Shown here in pieces: positions 1 to 5,912 of a DNA stretch of 5,912 bases (positions within the stretch are counted from its first letter, which is position 1; each line of letters starts with the position of its first letter). The stretch lies in contig CAMFKK010000165.1 of the NCBI GenBank assembly GCA_945957225.1, positions 1-5,912 on the forward strand. The letters run 5' to 3'. The DNA is from an uncultured Sphingobacteriia bacterium. GTDB taxonomy: Bacteria > Bacteroidota > Bacteroidia > Chitinophagales > Chitinophagaceae. The position numbers and the translations under genes are program-made. Below the pieces are notes generated by a model, which worked only from the letters and a program-made list of their open reading frames with translations, was not told where the DNA came from and ran no database searches.

Positions 1-32
1 CGTCGGCAGCGTCAGATGTGTATAAGAGACAG
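1..32 (+). other. Illumina Nextera (Tn5) read-1 adapter, sequencing artefact
   Basis: Bases 1-32 match the Nextera transposase read-1 adapter without its first T. The last 19 bases (14-32, AGATGTGTATAAGAGACAG) are the Tn5 mosaic end used in tagmentation libraries. Genomic sequence starts at base 33, inside aroC. The adapter adds a spurious LSLIHI tail and a TGA stop (12-14) to the aroC reading frame, and gives a false plus-strand start reading MCIRDR. It should be trimmed; it is not part of the organism and not a natural transposon end. Confidence 0.98.
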
Positions 33-812
33 ACCACCAACAATACCACCAGCATGGTTGCTTGCTGTTTTACCAGAAGCATCCAAAATAGCATCATTGT
101 GTTCAACACCAAACATTTTGGCTGCGGCAAATCCAGTTCCAAATTCAATGCCCCTTACCGCAGGAATGGCAAATACGGCATGGCTGATTAGTGATTCAAC
201 CGAATCAAAAAAATGTTCCCCCAAGCCAATTGGCAAACCGGTAACCCGGCATTCAACAATTCCTCCCACACTATCTTTTGCTGCAATGGCTTTGTCTAAT
301 CCTTTTTCTAAATCTGCTTCACCAGCAATTTCTAAAATATTGGCTACTACTTCAATATTGGTATCGCCCTCGGCAGTTTTCAATAATTTTTTGGCAATTA
401 CTCCAGCAGCTACCAGGGCTACTGTTAATCTACCACTAAAATGCCCACCCCCTCTAAAATCTTCATATCCTCCAAATTTGGCGTGCGCTGTAAAATCAGC
501 ATGTCCAGGTCTTGGAACTGCTCTTAGTTTTTCATAGTCCCCGCTGCGGGTATTTTTGTTTTCAAAAAGAATGGTAATGGGTGCTCCTGTAGTGGTATCA
601 TTAAACAAGCCAGACTTAAATATAGGCAGGTCATCTTCCTTTCTTGGTGTAGCACCACGTTGGTTTCCACCTTGTCTTCTTTTGATATCTTCCAAAAAAT
701 CATCCAAATTCAATGCCAATCCTGCTGGGCAACCGTCTAAGTTTAGCCCTACACTTTCTCCATGTGACTCTCCGAAGATATTGACTCTAAATATGCGTCC
801 AAAACTATTCAT
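33..812 (-). CDS. aroC: chorismate synthase, C-terminally truncated by the contig end
   Basis: Catalyses the last step of the shikimate pathway: EPSP to chorismate plus phosphate, using reduced FMN as a non-consumed cofactor, in the cytoplasm. The first 260 residues are present. Residues 14-18 (GESHG) begin the first family signature with catalytic His17. The RRQGGNQ and PRKED segments (about 45-60), RPGHAD with conserved His104 (101-106), and GGGHFSGRLT (121-130), the second signature, are all intact. The genomic part ends in SNHAGGIVGG, where the family continues with ISNG; full-length proteins are usually about 350 residues, so roughly 90-100 are missing. The six residues and stop that appear to follow are adapter. 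ATG at 812 puts the start right before the usual N-terminal motif. It lies 14 bases after the aroA stop, with no clear Shine-Dalgarno sequence, and is the last gene seen of the aroB-aroA-aroC run. Confidence 0.97.
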
Positions 813-826
813 GGTGTTGATTGTGC

Positions 827-2101
827 TTATTGAATTTGAATATTTGCTCCCAATGCTTGCATATGTTCATAGAAATTGGGATAGGATTTATTGATGGCTT
901 CAGCGTCCGTAATTTCTACCAAACCAGCAGCTTTTAAACCGGCAACGGCACATGCCATGGCAATTCTATGGTCATGTCTAGAATGTACCGCGGCTCCTTG
1001 AATGCCAGTACCACCTTTAATCAACATCAGGTTGTCTTGCAAATCAATGGCAATACCCAATTTAGCAAATTCTTCTTGTAAGGTCAAAGCCCTATTACTT
1101 TCTTTATGGGTCAAGCGTTCTACCCCCTCAATGACAGTGGTTCCATCACAGCATGCTGCAAGTGCCACCAATGGAGGAAATAGGTCTGGACAATCAGTGG
1201 CATTAAAATGAAAGGCCTTGAGTGGCATGGGTCCAATCTCTATTTGGTCTGCTTGAATAGAAATACGGCATCCGCTATCCATTAAAGCTTGCAAAACAGC
1301 TTTATCCGCTTGGGTAGAAAATACATCTAAACCTTTTATTGATATATCACCTGCAATAGCACCAGCAACCAATAAAAAAGCAGCACCACTCCAATCACCC
1401 TCAACGGTATACGCAATGGCTTTGGGCTCAACTGGTGCTGGCGCGATATTAAAATGAAAACGCTCATGGTTCTCATGTGCAATCTCCCATCCAAAATGTT
1501 TCATGACCTGCAAAGTCAGGTCTATATATGGTTTGCTCTTTAAGTTGTCAACTGTAATGGTGGTATCATTTGCCCCTGCAGCTCCATAGGCCATGAGTAA
1601 GCCAGTTAAAAATTGTGAACTCAATGACCCATCTACCGTAATATTAGCGGGTTGCAATGGGCCTTGAATCTGCAAGGGCAGTTTACCAGCATTGGATTGG
1701 ATTGACACCCCTAACTGTGGAAGGATCTCATCAAAAAAATCCATGGGTCTGGTTAACAAACTGCCAGTGCCATTAATGGTAATGGCTTCCTTACTTAAAG
1801 CAGCAATGGGGGTAAACATTCTAATGCCTAATCCACTTTCGCCACAATTGATTTCTTTGTTTGCTGGATGAATTCCAGTAGAAACAATTTGAATGGTATC
1901 GGCATCAATGCGGCTAACCTGTGCGCCTAATTTTTGAATCACGTCTAGGGCGGCAAGGTCATCATTGCTTTTACCCGGATTGGTAATGGTGGTCTTGCCA
2001 TTGGTCAATAAAGCCGCAGCACAAGCACGTTGCATACTGCTTTTGCTGGCTGGAGCGTATAAGCCCCCTTTTAAAATAGATGGATATATAGTAGCAATCA
2101 T
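827..2101 (-). CDS. aroA: 3-phosphoshikimate 1-carboxyvinyltransferase (EPSP synthase)
   Basis: Transfers the enolpyruvyl group of PEP to shikimate 3-phosphate, giving EPSP, the substrate of the next gene's product. The protein is 424 residues, normal for the family, and complete. Expected substrate residues are visible by comparison with the E. coli enzyme: Lys20-Ser21 and Arg25 in the N-terminal loop, Gly90 and Arg94 in CGESGLGIR (86-94), Arg118 in TRPM, Ser161-Ser162-Gln163, the catalytic-type Asp306 in CPDLFPP, Glu334 and Arg337 in KESNR, Arg379 in HDHRIAM, and Lys405 in NKSYPNF. The two inverse-barrel domains are therefore both represented. The loop ESGLG in place of the enterobacterial NAGTA is, to my knowledge, usual in Bacteroidota and is not a sign of damage. 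The gene starts with ATG 17 bases after aroB and ends with TAA 14 bases before aroC, indicating cotranscription. An AAGGGA stretch touches the ATG, too close to be a standard Shine-Dalgarno site. Confidence 0.98.
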   Translation of the reverse strand: MIATIYPSILKGGLYAPASKSSMQRACAAALLTNGKTTITNPGKSNDDLAALDVIQKLGAQVSRIDADTIQIVSTGIHPANKEINCGESGLGIRMFTPIAALSKEAITINGTGSLLTRPMDFFDEILPQLGVSIQSNAGKLPLQIQGPLQPANITVDGSLSSQFLTGLLMAYGAAGANDTTITVDNLKSKPYIDLTLQVMKHFGWEIAHENHERFHFNIAPAPVEPKAIAYTVEGDWSGAAFLLVAGAIAGDISIKGLDVFSTQADKAVLQALMDSGCRISIQADQIEIGPMPLKAFHFNATDCPDLFPPLVALAACCDGTTVIEGVERLTHKESNRALTLQEEFAKLGIAIDLQDNLMLIKGGTGIQGAAVHSRHDHRIAMACAVAGLKAAGLVEITDAEAINKSYPNFYEHMQALGANIQIQ

Positions 2102-2118
2102 TCCCTTGTTCTTGGAAA

Positions 2119-3138
2119 TTAAAATTGATTCAAAATAGTTTCAAGCTCATGAAAAGAGAGTGGTTGTATCACGCCTTTTCCAATTTTTTGCAACAACACA
2201 TAGTTGATGCCCTGAGCCTGTTTTTTCTTGTCCATTTGCAAAATTTTAAAAGCTTTTTTCTTGTCAAAATCTGCAAATGTGGGTAGACCATATTTTGCCA
2301 AAAGGGCAATCACAGCTTCGGCGTCTTTAAAGCCTCTAATCTGTTGGCTCATGATGGCTGCATAAGTCATACCAATACTAATGGCTTGTCCATGACTGAG
2401 TTCATACATATTTTCTATAGCATGCCCAAGGGTATGTCCAAAGTTCAAGAGTTTTCTATCCGCTTGCTCAAACTCGTCTTCCACTACTACTTTGGTTTTG
2501 ATCAAAGCGTTTCTTTGAATGAGTGCGGCCAATTTTGTAGGTTCTCTTTTAAAAGAAGCCAAACTATTTTGCTGTAATAAACTAAACATGGCAGCATCTT
2601 TGATACAAGCGTGTTTGATGATTTCTGCAAAACCATTTTGCCATTCTTCTTTGGGCAAGGTCTTTAAAAAACTATGGTCATACAATAAGAATTTAGGTTG
2701 TCTAATCAGACCTACCATATTCTTATAAACACCAACGTCTATCCCGTTTTTTCCGCCAATAGAAGCGTCTACCATGGCCAATATTGATGTGGGTATAAAT
2801 CCACAGGGAATACCGCGCATATACACGCCTGCCACATAACCCGTCATATCCGTAACCACCCCACCTCCTACTCCTATCAACGTGGTTTTTCTATCCGCTC
2901 CAAAAGCAATCAGTTGGTCAATGATCATATCAACCGTCTGCTGTACTTTATAGGCTTCACCCGGTTTGAGTACAATGGTATTCCAACCCTTGAACTTTTT
3001 TTTGTGCTTGTCAAAAATATGCTCGTCCGTAATGACCACAGCCTGTTCTTTTGAAACCAGTTTTTCCAAATGAGAAAAATCAGCGTCAAAAAAATAATCT
3101 ACTTGACTATTTGAAAATGTATAGGTCTTCTTTACCAT
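2119..3138 (-). CDS. aroB: 3-dehydroquinate synthase
   Basis: Converts DAHP, the product of the gene upstream, to 3-dehydroquinate using NAD+ and a divalent metal (step 2 of the shikimate pathway). Starting at ATG 3138 the protein is 339 residues, close to the usual 340-370. The NAD-binding segment is GGGVVTDMTG (91-100) followed by GVYMRGIP (104-111). The active-site stretch VDASIGGKNGIDVG (123-136) includes Lys130. Metal ligands expected for the family are Glu172 (GFAEIIKHA), His235 (NFGHTLGHAIE) and His249 (SHGQ). The usual HGE is HGQ here, a mild variation. A TTG at 3159, in frame seven codons upstream, would add MPSKFLN. I prefer ATG because those residues lie between terminator and gene and add no family motif. 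There is no clear Shine-Dalgarno sequence. aroB stands 87 bases after aroF with a terminator between, but only 17 before aroA, so aroB heads the aroB-aroA-aroC unit. Confidence 0.97.
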   Translation of the reverse strand: MVKKTYTFSNSQVDYFFDADFSHLEKLVSKEQAVVITDEHIFDKHKKKFKGWNTIVLKPGEAYKVQQTVDMIIDQLIAFGADRKTTLIGVGGGVVTDMTGYVAGVYMRGIPCGFIPTSILAMVDASIGGKNGIDVGVYKNMVGLIRQPKFLLYDHSFLKTLPKEEWQNGFAEIIKHACIKDAAMFSLLQQNSLASFKREPTKLAALIQRNALIKTKVVVEDEFEQADRKLLNFGHTLGHAIENMYELSHGQAISIGMTYAAIMSQQIRGFKDAEAVIALLAKYGLPTFADFDKKKAFKILQMDKKKQAQGINYVLLQKIGKGVIQPLSFHELETILNQF

Positions 3139-3166
3139 GTTCAAAAATTTCGATGGCAAGCTTTCT

Positions 3167-3216
3167 AAAAAAAAGCATTGGCAATTTGATAGGTATCAAA
3201 TAATTGCCAATGCTTT
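3167..3216 (-). terminator. strong intrinsic terminator between aroF and aroB
   Basis: On the minus strand, ten bases after the aroF stop codon, AAAGCATTGGCAATT (bases 3216-3202) pairs perfectly over 15 bp with AATTGCCAATGCTTT (3186-3172). The pairing can extend inward by TGATA/TATCA with a three-base bulge. The 3' arm runs straight into eight T residues (3174-3167). A long stem followed by a U-tract is a textbook Rho-independent terminator for aroF. On the plus strand there is no matching T-run after the other arm, so it is directional. It leaves only 28 bases between the T-run and the aroB ATG. Confidence 0.88.
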
Positions 3217-3225
3217 GATTGAAAA

Positions 3226-4311
3226 CTATGAGTTCATAATCTTATTCTGATGGTTGATACTTTCCATATGCACGGCATCAAAATACTTGGTTACAAATTC
3301 TTTGCTTAAGCCCTGCTTCTCTCCTTTGGCAAAAGCCCTTTCTAAGATGCTATTCCAACGATTGGTTTGCAAGATGGTGATATTATTGTCTTTCTTGTAT
3401 TGACCAATTTTCTCAGCCACTTTCATACGCTGACTCAAGATCTGCATTAACTCATCATCCAAATTGTTGATCTGTTGACGCAATTTTTCCAATGCAGCAT
3501 GATACTCTTCACTGGCAACGTCTTCATTTCTCCAACGAATACTACCAACCAATTCACCCAAACGTTCTGGGGTAATTTGTTGTTTAGCATCGCTCCATGC
3601 ATTATCTGGATCAATATGACTTTCAATAATCAAACCATCAAAATCCAAGTCAATAGCTGTTTGAGCTACGTCTTGCAAATTGGTTCTATTACCACAGATA
3701 TGAGAAGGATCATTGATCATCATCACCCCTGGATAACGGCGCTTCATTTCAATGGCCAAATGCCACATAGGTGCATTACGGTATTCAGTATTACCATAAG
3801 AACTAAATCCACGATGAATTAAGCCTACATTTTTGATACCAGCTTTTTGAACGCGTTCCATAGCACCAATCCACAATTCTAAATCAGGGTTGATTGGGTT
3901 TTTAATTAATACAGGTACATCAACACCACGTAAGGCATCAGCTACGTCTTGTACACTAAAAGGGTTTACAGTAGTTCTAGCACCAATCCATAAAACATCA
4001 ACGCCAAAATGCAAAGCGTCTTCTACTTGTTTAGCAGTTGCTACTTCTACTGCAACTGGCAATCCAGATGCTTTTTTAGCAGCTTGCAACCATGGCAAAC
4101 CCTTGGTACCAATTCCTTCAAAACTTCCAGGACGGGTTCTGGGTTTCCAGATACCTGCACGCAGGATATCCACTTTGCCTGTTGCGGCTAAACGAGTAGC
4201 GGTACTCACCACTTGCTCTTCAGTCTCTGCACTGCAGGGACCGGAAATGATCAGAGGACGTTTTTGTAATAATGCCTCTACTGTAGATACACTTTCAATT
4301 GTCTGTTCCAT
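3226..4311 (-). CDS. aroF: bifunctional DAHP synthase / chorismate mutase
   Basis: Fusion enzyme of 361 residues. Residues about 1-262 are a type I-beta DAHP synthase, condensing PEP and erythrose 4-phosphate in the first shikimate step. Visible motifs are GPCSAE (24-29) with metal ligand Cys26, KPRTRPGSF (56-64), GARTT (110-114), KNP (137-139), HRGF (166-169), DPSH with His204, Glu230 and Asp241; the spacing of the last three metal ligands matches the Thermotoga enzyme. Residues about 270-361 are an all-helical AroQ chorismate mutase (chorismate to prephenate). By register with the E. coli domain, Arg278, Arg295, Lys306, Arg318, Ser351 and Gln355 are present; Trp319 sits where E. coli has Glu52. 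The same fusion order is known from Prevotella nigrescens, where prephenate inhibits the synthase, so similar feedback is likely (inference). ATG 4311 is preceded by AAGGA nine bases upstream. Stop TAG is followed by the terminator. The symbol aroF is the usual family name; aroG and aroA are also used for such fusions. Confidence 0.96.
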   Translation of the reverse strand: MEQTIESVSTVEALLQKRPLIISGPCSAETEEQVVSTATRLAATGKVDILRAGIWKPRTRPGSFEGIGTKGLPWLQAAKKASGLPVAVEVATAKQVEDALHFGVDVLWIGARTTVNPFSVQDVADALRGVDVPVLIKNPINPDLELWIGAMERVQKAGIKNVGLIHRGFSSYGNTEYRNAPMWHLAIEMKRRYPGVMMINDPSHICGNRTNLQDVAQTAIDLDFDGLIIESHIDPDNAWSDAKQQITPERLGELVGSIRWRNEDVASEEYHAALEKLRQQINNLDDELMQILSQRMKVAEKIGQYKKDNNITILQTNRWNSILERAFAKGEKQGLSKEFVTKYFDAVHMESINHQNKIMNS

Positions 4312-4320
4312 AAAAAAGAA

Positions 4321-4325
4321 TCCTT
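4321..4325 (-). promoter_or_regulatory. ribosome binding site of aroF
   Basis: AAGGA on the minus strand, followed by a nine-base T-rich spacer (TTCTTTTTT) and the ATG at 4311. It is the best Shine-Dalgarno-like site in the window with usable spacing and supports the chosen aroF start. Bacteroidota often lack such sites, so its role may be limited. Confidence 0.55.
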
Positions 4326-4342
4326 GTTTGCTTGGTATTTAA

Positions 4343-4365
4343 AACCGATTCAACGTAAATCGGTT
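4343..4365 (-). promoter_or_regulatory. hairpin or operator-like dyad in the aroF leader
   Basis: A perfect 8-bp inverted repeat, AACCGATT and AATCGGTT, encloses a 7-base loop. On the minus strand the second arm ends in a short TTTT run, so it could be a weak terminator for the helicase gene upstream. Its position only 31 bases before the aroF ATG would equally fit a regulator-binding dyad or a 5'-UTR structure controlling aroF. I could find no match to the Bacteroidota promoter pattern (TTTG at -33, TAnnTTTG at -7) in this intergenic region. The structure is plainly seen; its role is not decided. Confidence 0.45.
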
Positions 4366-4396
4366 ATTTGACATTTTCTCACGCCTTCTTCCTTAG

Positions 4397-4487
4397 CTCT
4401 TCACTTTCTTCCTGCCACTCTTCACTCTTCACTCTTCACTACCTTCCTTCCACTCTTCACTCTTCACTCTTCACTCTTCACTACCTT
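4397..4487 (-). repeat. interrupted 7-base (AAGAGTG) tandem repeat
   Basis: Read on the minus strand, this intergenic stretch is built of blocks AGTG(AAGAGTG)n. The first block has four full units (4482-4451), the second three (4440-4416), and the third only AGTGAAGAG (4405-4397). The blocks are separated by 10-base purine-rich spacers, GAAGGAAGGT (4450-4441) and GCAGGAAGAA (4415-4406), and the first is led by AAGGT. The whole region is nearly all purine plus T on this strand. It begins directly after the helicase stop codon. The unit is not a multiple of three and brings stop codons in every frame, so it is non-coding. It resembles in kind the heptanucleotide STRR repeats of cyanobacteria; I see no transposase or CRISPR features. 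Confidence 0.93.
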
Positions 4488-5912
4488 CTACTCTCCCCTT
4501 CTTGGTCTACGTGAACGATCACCTGAAAAACCAGCAGGACCGCCGCTATCCGCATCATTCATACGAATACTGCGTCCCTTGTATTTCTTACCATCCAGAG
4601 CACGAATCATTTGTTGGGCCGAACCTTTTTCAATTTCAATCCAGCTATTCATGTCTTTCATGTCAATCTTACCCAAGACTTCCTTTTTCAAGTCACTCAT
4701 GTCTAAGACAAACTGTAAAAAACTGGCTTTGAAAAAACCATCTTTGGTCCCCAGGTTTACAAATAATCTGCTATAGCCACTTCCACCACGAGCGTATTTG
4801 TTTCTGGAATCTCCTCTTCCGCCATCAATGCCATGCATCTCTCTTTCTCTACCCCTTACCATTTCTTGACCACGAGGTTCTCTAACAGACCTATCGCGCT
4901 CGCGCACATTGAGGTCTTGTGAATTCTCATAGTATTTTAAGAACCTGTCAAATTCCATGGCTGCAACTCGCTTTAACACGTCTTCCTTACTCACGTCTGC
5001 AAATTTCTCTGCCAACATTGGTACATAGGTTTCATAGTCGCCATGGCTGATATCGGTAGACAATAATTTGTCCATGAAGAAAAAGAATTGTTTTCTACAA
5101 ACATCTTTACCACTTGGAATATCCATTTTGTGGAACTGAGAATTATTGATGCGTTCAATCTGTTTGAACTTGTACATCTCTTTTGAATGCACAATTGAAA
5201 TACAGATTCCCTGCATACCAGCCCTTCCGGTACGGCCACTACGATGGGTATAGATTTCTACGTCATCGGGCAATTCAAAATTGATGACGTGGGTAATACC
5301 CTGTACGTCAATACCACGGGCAGCTACGTCAGTTGCAATTAATAATTGTAAACTCTTGTCCCTGAATTGACCCATCACTTTGTCACGTTGTGCCTGTGTA
5401 AGGTCTCCGTGCAAAGCGTCAATATCATAACCTTCCCTGGTTAAACGCTCAGAAATTTCTTGTGCGTCTAATTTGGTTCTGGTAAAAATGATACCGTAAA
5501 TGCCTGGGTTAAAATCAATGATCCTTTTCAGTGTCTCATAACGGTGTTGTGCTGTTGTAACATAGTACTGATGGTCAATGTTTTTGTTGGCCGTATTTAC
5601 TTTTCCAACAGTCACTTCTTTGGGATCCTTCATGTACTTACGACTCACTTTGCGAATCTCAGTTGGCATGGTAGCGCTAAATAACCAAGTGCTTTCTCTT
5701 GCTGGAGTGTTCTTCAAAATGAATTCAATATCATCTTGAAAACCCATGTTTAACATTTCATCTGCTTCATCCAATACTACGTATTTGATCTGCTCCAAAT
5801 TGATGGCTTTGCGCTCAATCAGGTCAATCAACCTTCCTGGCGTAGCTACTACAATTTGCACCCCTCTTTTAAGGTCTCTAATCTGCAATCCAATGGAAGC
5901 GCCTCCATACAC
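4488..5912 (-). CDS. deaD: DEAD-box ATP-dependent RNA helicase, N-terminally partial
   Basis: ATP-dependent RNA helicase of the DeaD/CsdA-DbpA group, which remodels structured RNA and typically acts in ribosome assembly, mRNA decay or cold adaptation. Residues here count from the window edge (474 seen). Motif Ib TPGR (24-27), motif II DEAD (48-51), motif III SAT (79-81), motif IV (about 140-146), motif V ATDVAARGID (193-202) and motif VI HRSGRTGRAG (223-232) are intact. The Q motif, Walker A and PTREL motif lie beyond base 5912, so perhaps 100-120 residues are missing. The first codon in view is GTG but reads as an internal Val of VYGG, not a start. After a helical linker and an Arg/Gly/Glu-rich segment (about 335-378), residues 379-452 form a DbpA-type RNA-binding domain (YSRLFVNLG to GRSIRMNDAD). 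A basic RSRRPRRGE tail ends the protein. Stop TAG (4490-4488) touches the tandem repeat. The shared strand with the aro genes probably reflects adjacency, not function. The symbol is a family-level assignment. Confidence 0.94.
   Translation of the reverse strand: MYGGASIGLQIRDLKRGVQIVVATPGRLIDLIERKAINLEQIKYVVLDEADEMLNMGFQDDIEFILKNTPARESTWLFSATMPTEIRKVSRKYMKDPKEVTVGKVNTANKNIDHQYYVTTAQHRYETLKRIIDFNPGIYGIIFTRTKLDAQEISERLTREGYDIDALHGDLTQAQRDKVMGQFRDKSLQLLIATDVAARGIDVQGITHVINFELPDDVEIYTHRSGRTGRAGMQGICISIVHSKEMYKFKQIERINNSQFHKMDIPSGKDVCRKQFFFFMDKLLSTDISHGDYETYVPMLAEKFADVSKEDVLKRVAAMEFDRFLKYYENSQDLNVRERDRSVREPRGQEMVRGREREMHGIDGGRGDSRNKYARGGSGYSRLFVNLGTKDGFFKASFLQFVLDMSDLKKEVLGKIDMKDMNSWIEIEKGSAQQMIRALDGKKYKGRSIRMNDADSGGPAGFSGDRSRRPRRGE

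Noticed and set aside
14..32. Natural Tn5-like transposon end
   Set aside because: The mosaic end is joined to the Nextera read-1 primer sequence, which is synthetic; there is no transposase or target duplication.
16..537. Plus-strand ORF of 173 codons starting MCIRDR
   Set aside because: Its start is adapter sequence and the rest is antisense to aroC, whose conserved motifs fix the true frame.
827..2101. Glyphosate-tolerant class of EPSP synthase
   Set aside because: The loop differs from E. coli but keeps Gly90 at the position of Gly96; tolerance cannot be read from these motifs alone.
3139..3159. TTG start for aroB giving seven more residues
   Set aside because: ATG at 3138 starts right before the usual beta-strand beginning (KKTYTF), and the extension has no family support. 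It cannot be fully excluded from sequence alone.
3890..4342. Plus-strand 150-codon ORF opposite the DAHP synthase domain
   Set aside because: It mirrors a strongly conserved enzyme frame, shows no recognisable domain and has no independent context; a shadow ORF.
4397..4487. CRISPR array
   Set aside because: The repeat unit is only 7 bases, the spacers are near-identical 10-mers, and no cas gene is present.
4991..5239. 82-codon minus-strand ORF inside the helicase gene
   Set aside because: It is a shifted frame of the helicase between motif VI and the linker; the helicase frame is open and conserved throughout, so this is not a frameshift remnant.
5910..5912. GTG as a helicase start codon
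   Set aside because: The residues after it (YGGASIG) belong to the middle of helicase domain 1, so the gene continues upstream beyond the window.

Overview
The window comes from a member of the Bacteroidota, most like the Chitinophagales/Sphingobacteriia side of the phylum. That placement is an inference from protein style: a DAHP synthase carrying a C-terminal chorismate mutase domain, an EPSP synthase with a CGESGLGIR-type PEP/phosphate loop, a DEAD-box helicase ending in a DbpA-type RNA-binding domain, and weak or absent Shine-Dalgarno sequences. No rRNA or other marker gene is present to confirm it.

All five genes lie on the minus strand, so transcription runs from high to low coordinates. 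In that direction: (1) a DEAD-box RNA helicase, cut off at its N-terminus by the window edge (5912-4488); (2) a 176-base intergenic region with an interrupted 7-base tandem repeat, a hairpin and the aroF ribosome binding site; (3) a fused DAHP synthase-chorismate mutase (4311-3226); (4) an 87-base gap almost filled by an intrinsic terminator; (5) aroB (3138-2119); (6) aroA (2101-827); (7) aroC (812-33), truncated at the sequence end. Bases 1-32 are not genomic: they are an Illumina Nextera adapter ending in the Tn5 mosaic end.

The four aro genes form a common-aromatic-pathway cluster. The fusion enzyme makes DAHP (step 1) and also converts chorismate to prephenate (first step of the Phe/Tyr branch). 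AroB makes 3-dehydroquinate (step 2), AroA makes EPSP (step 6) and AroC makes chorismate (step 7). Enzymes for steps 3-5 (dehydroquinase, shikimate dehydrogenase, shikimate kinase) are not in the window. Gene order follows reaction order. The aroB-aroA-aroC spacings are 17 and 14 bases, so these three are very probably cotranscribed; the strong terminator after aroF suggests the first enzyme can be expressed separately from them.

I see no convincing undescribed system here. The items most worth a second look are the adapter at the contig end (with its false peptides), the terminator inside the aro cluster, the layered 7-base repeat touching the helicase stop codon, and the hairpin in the aroF leader.
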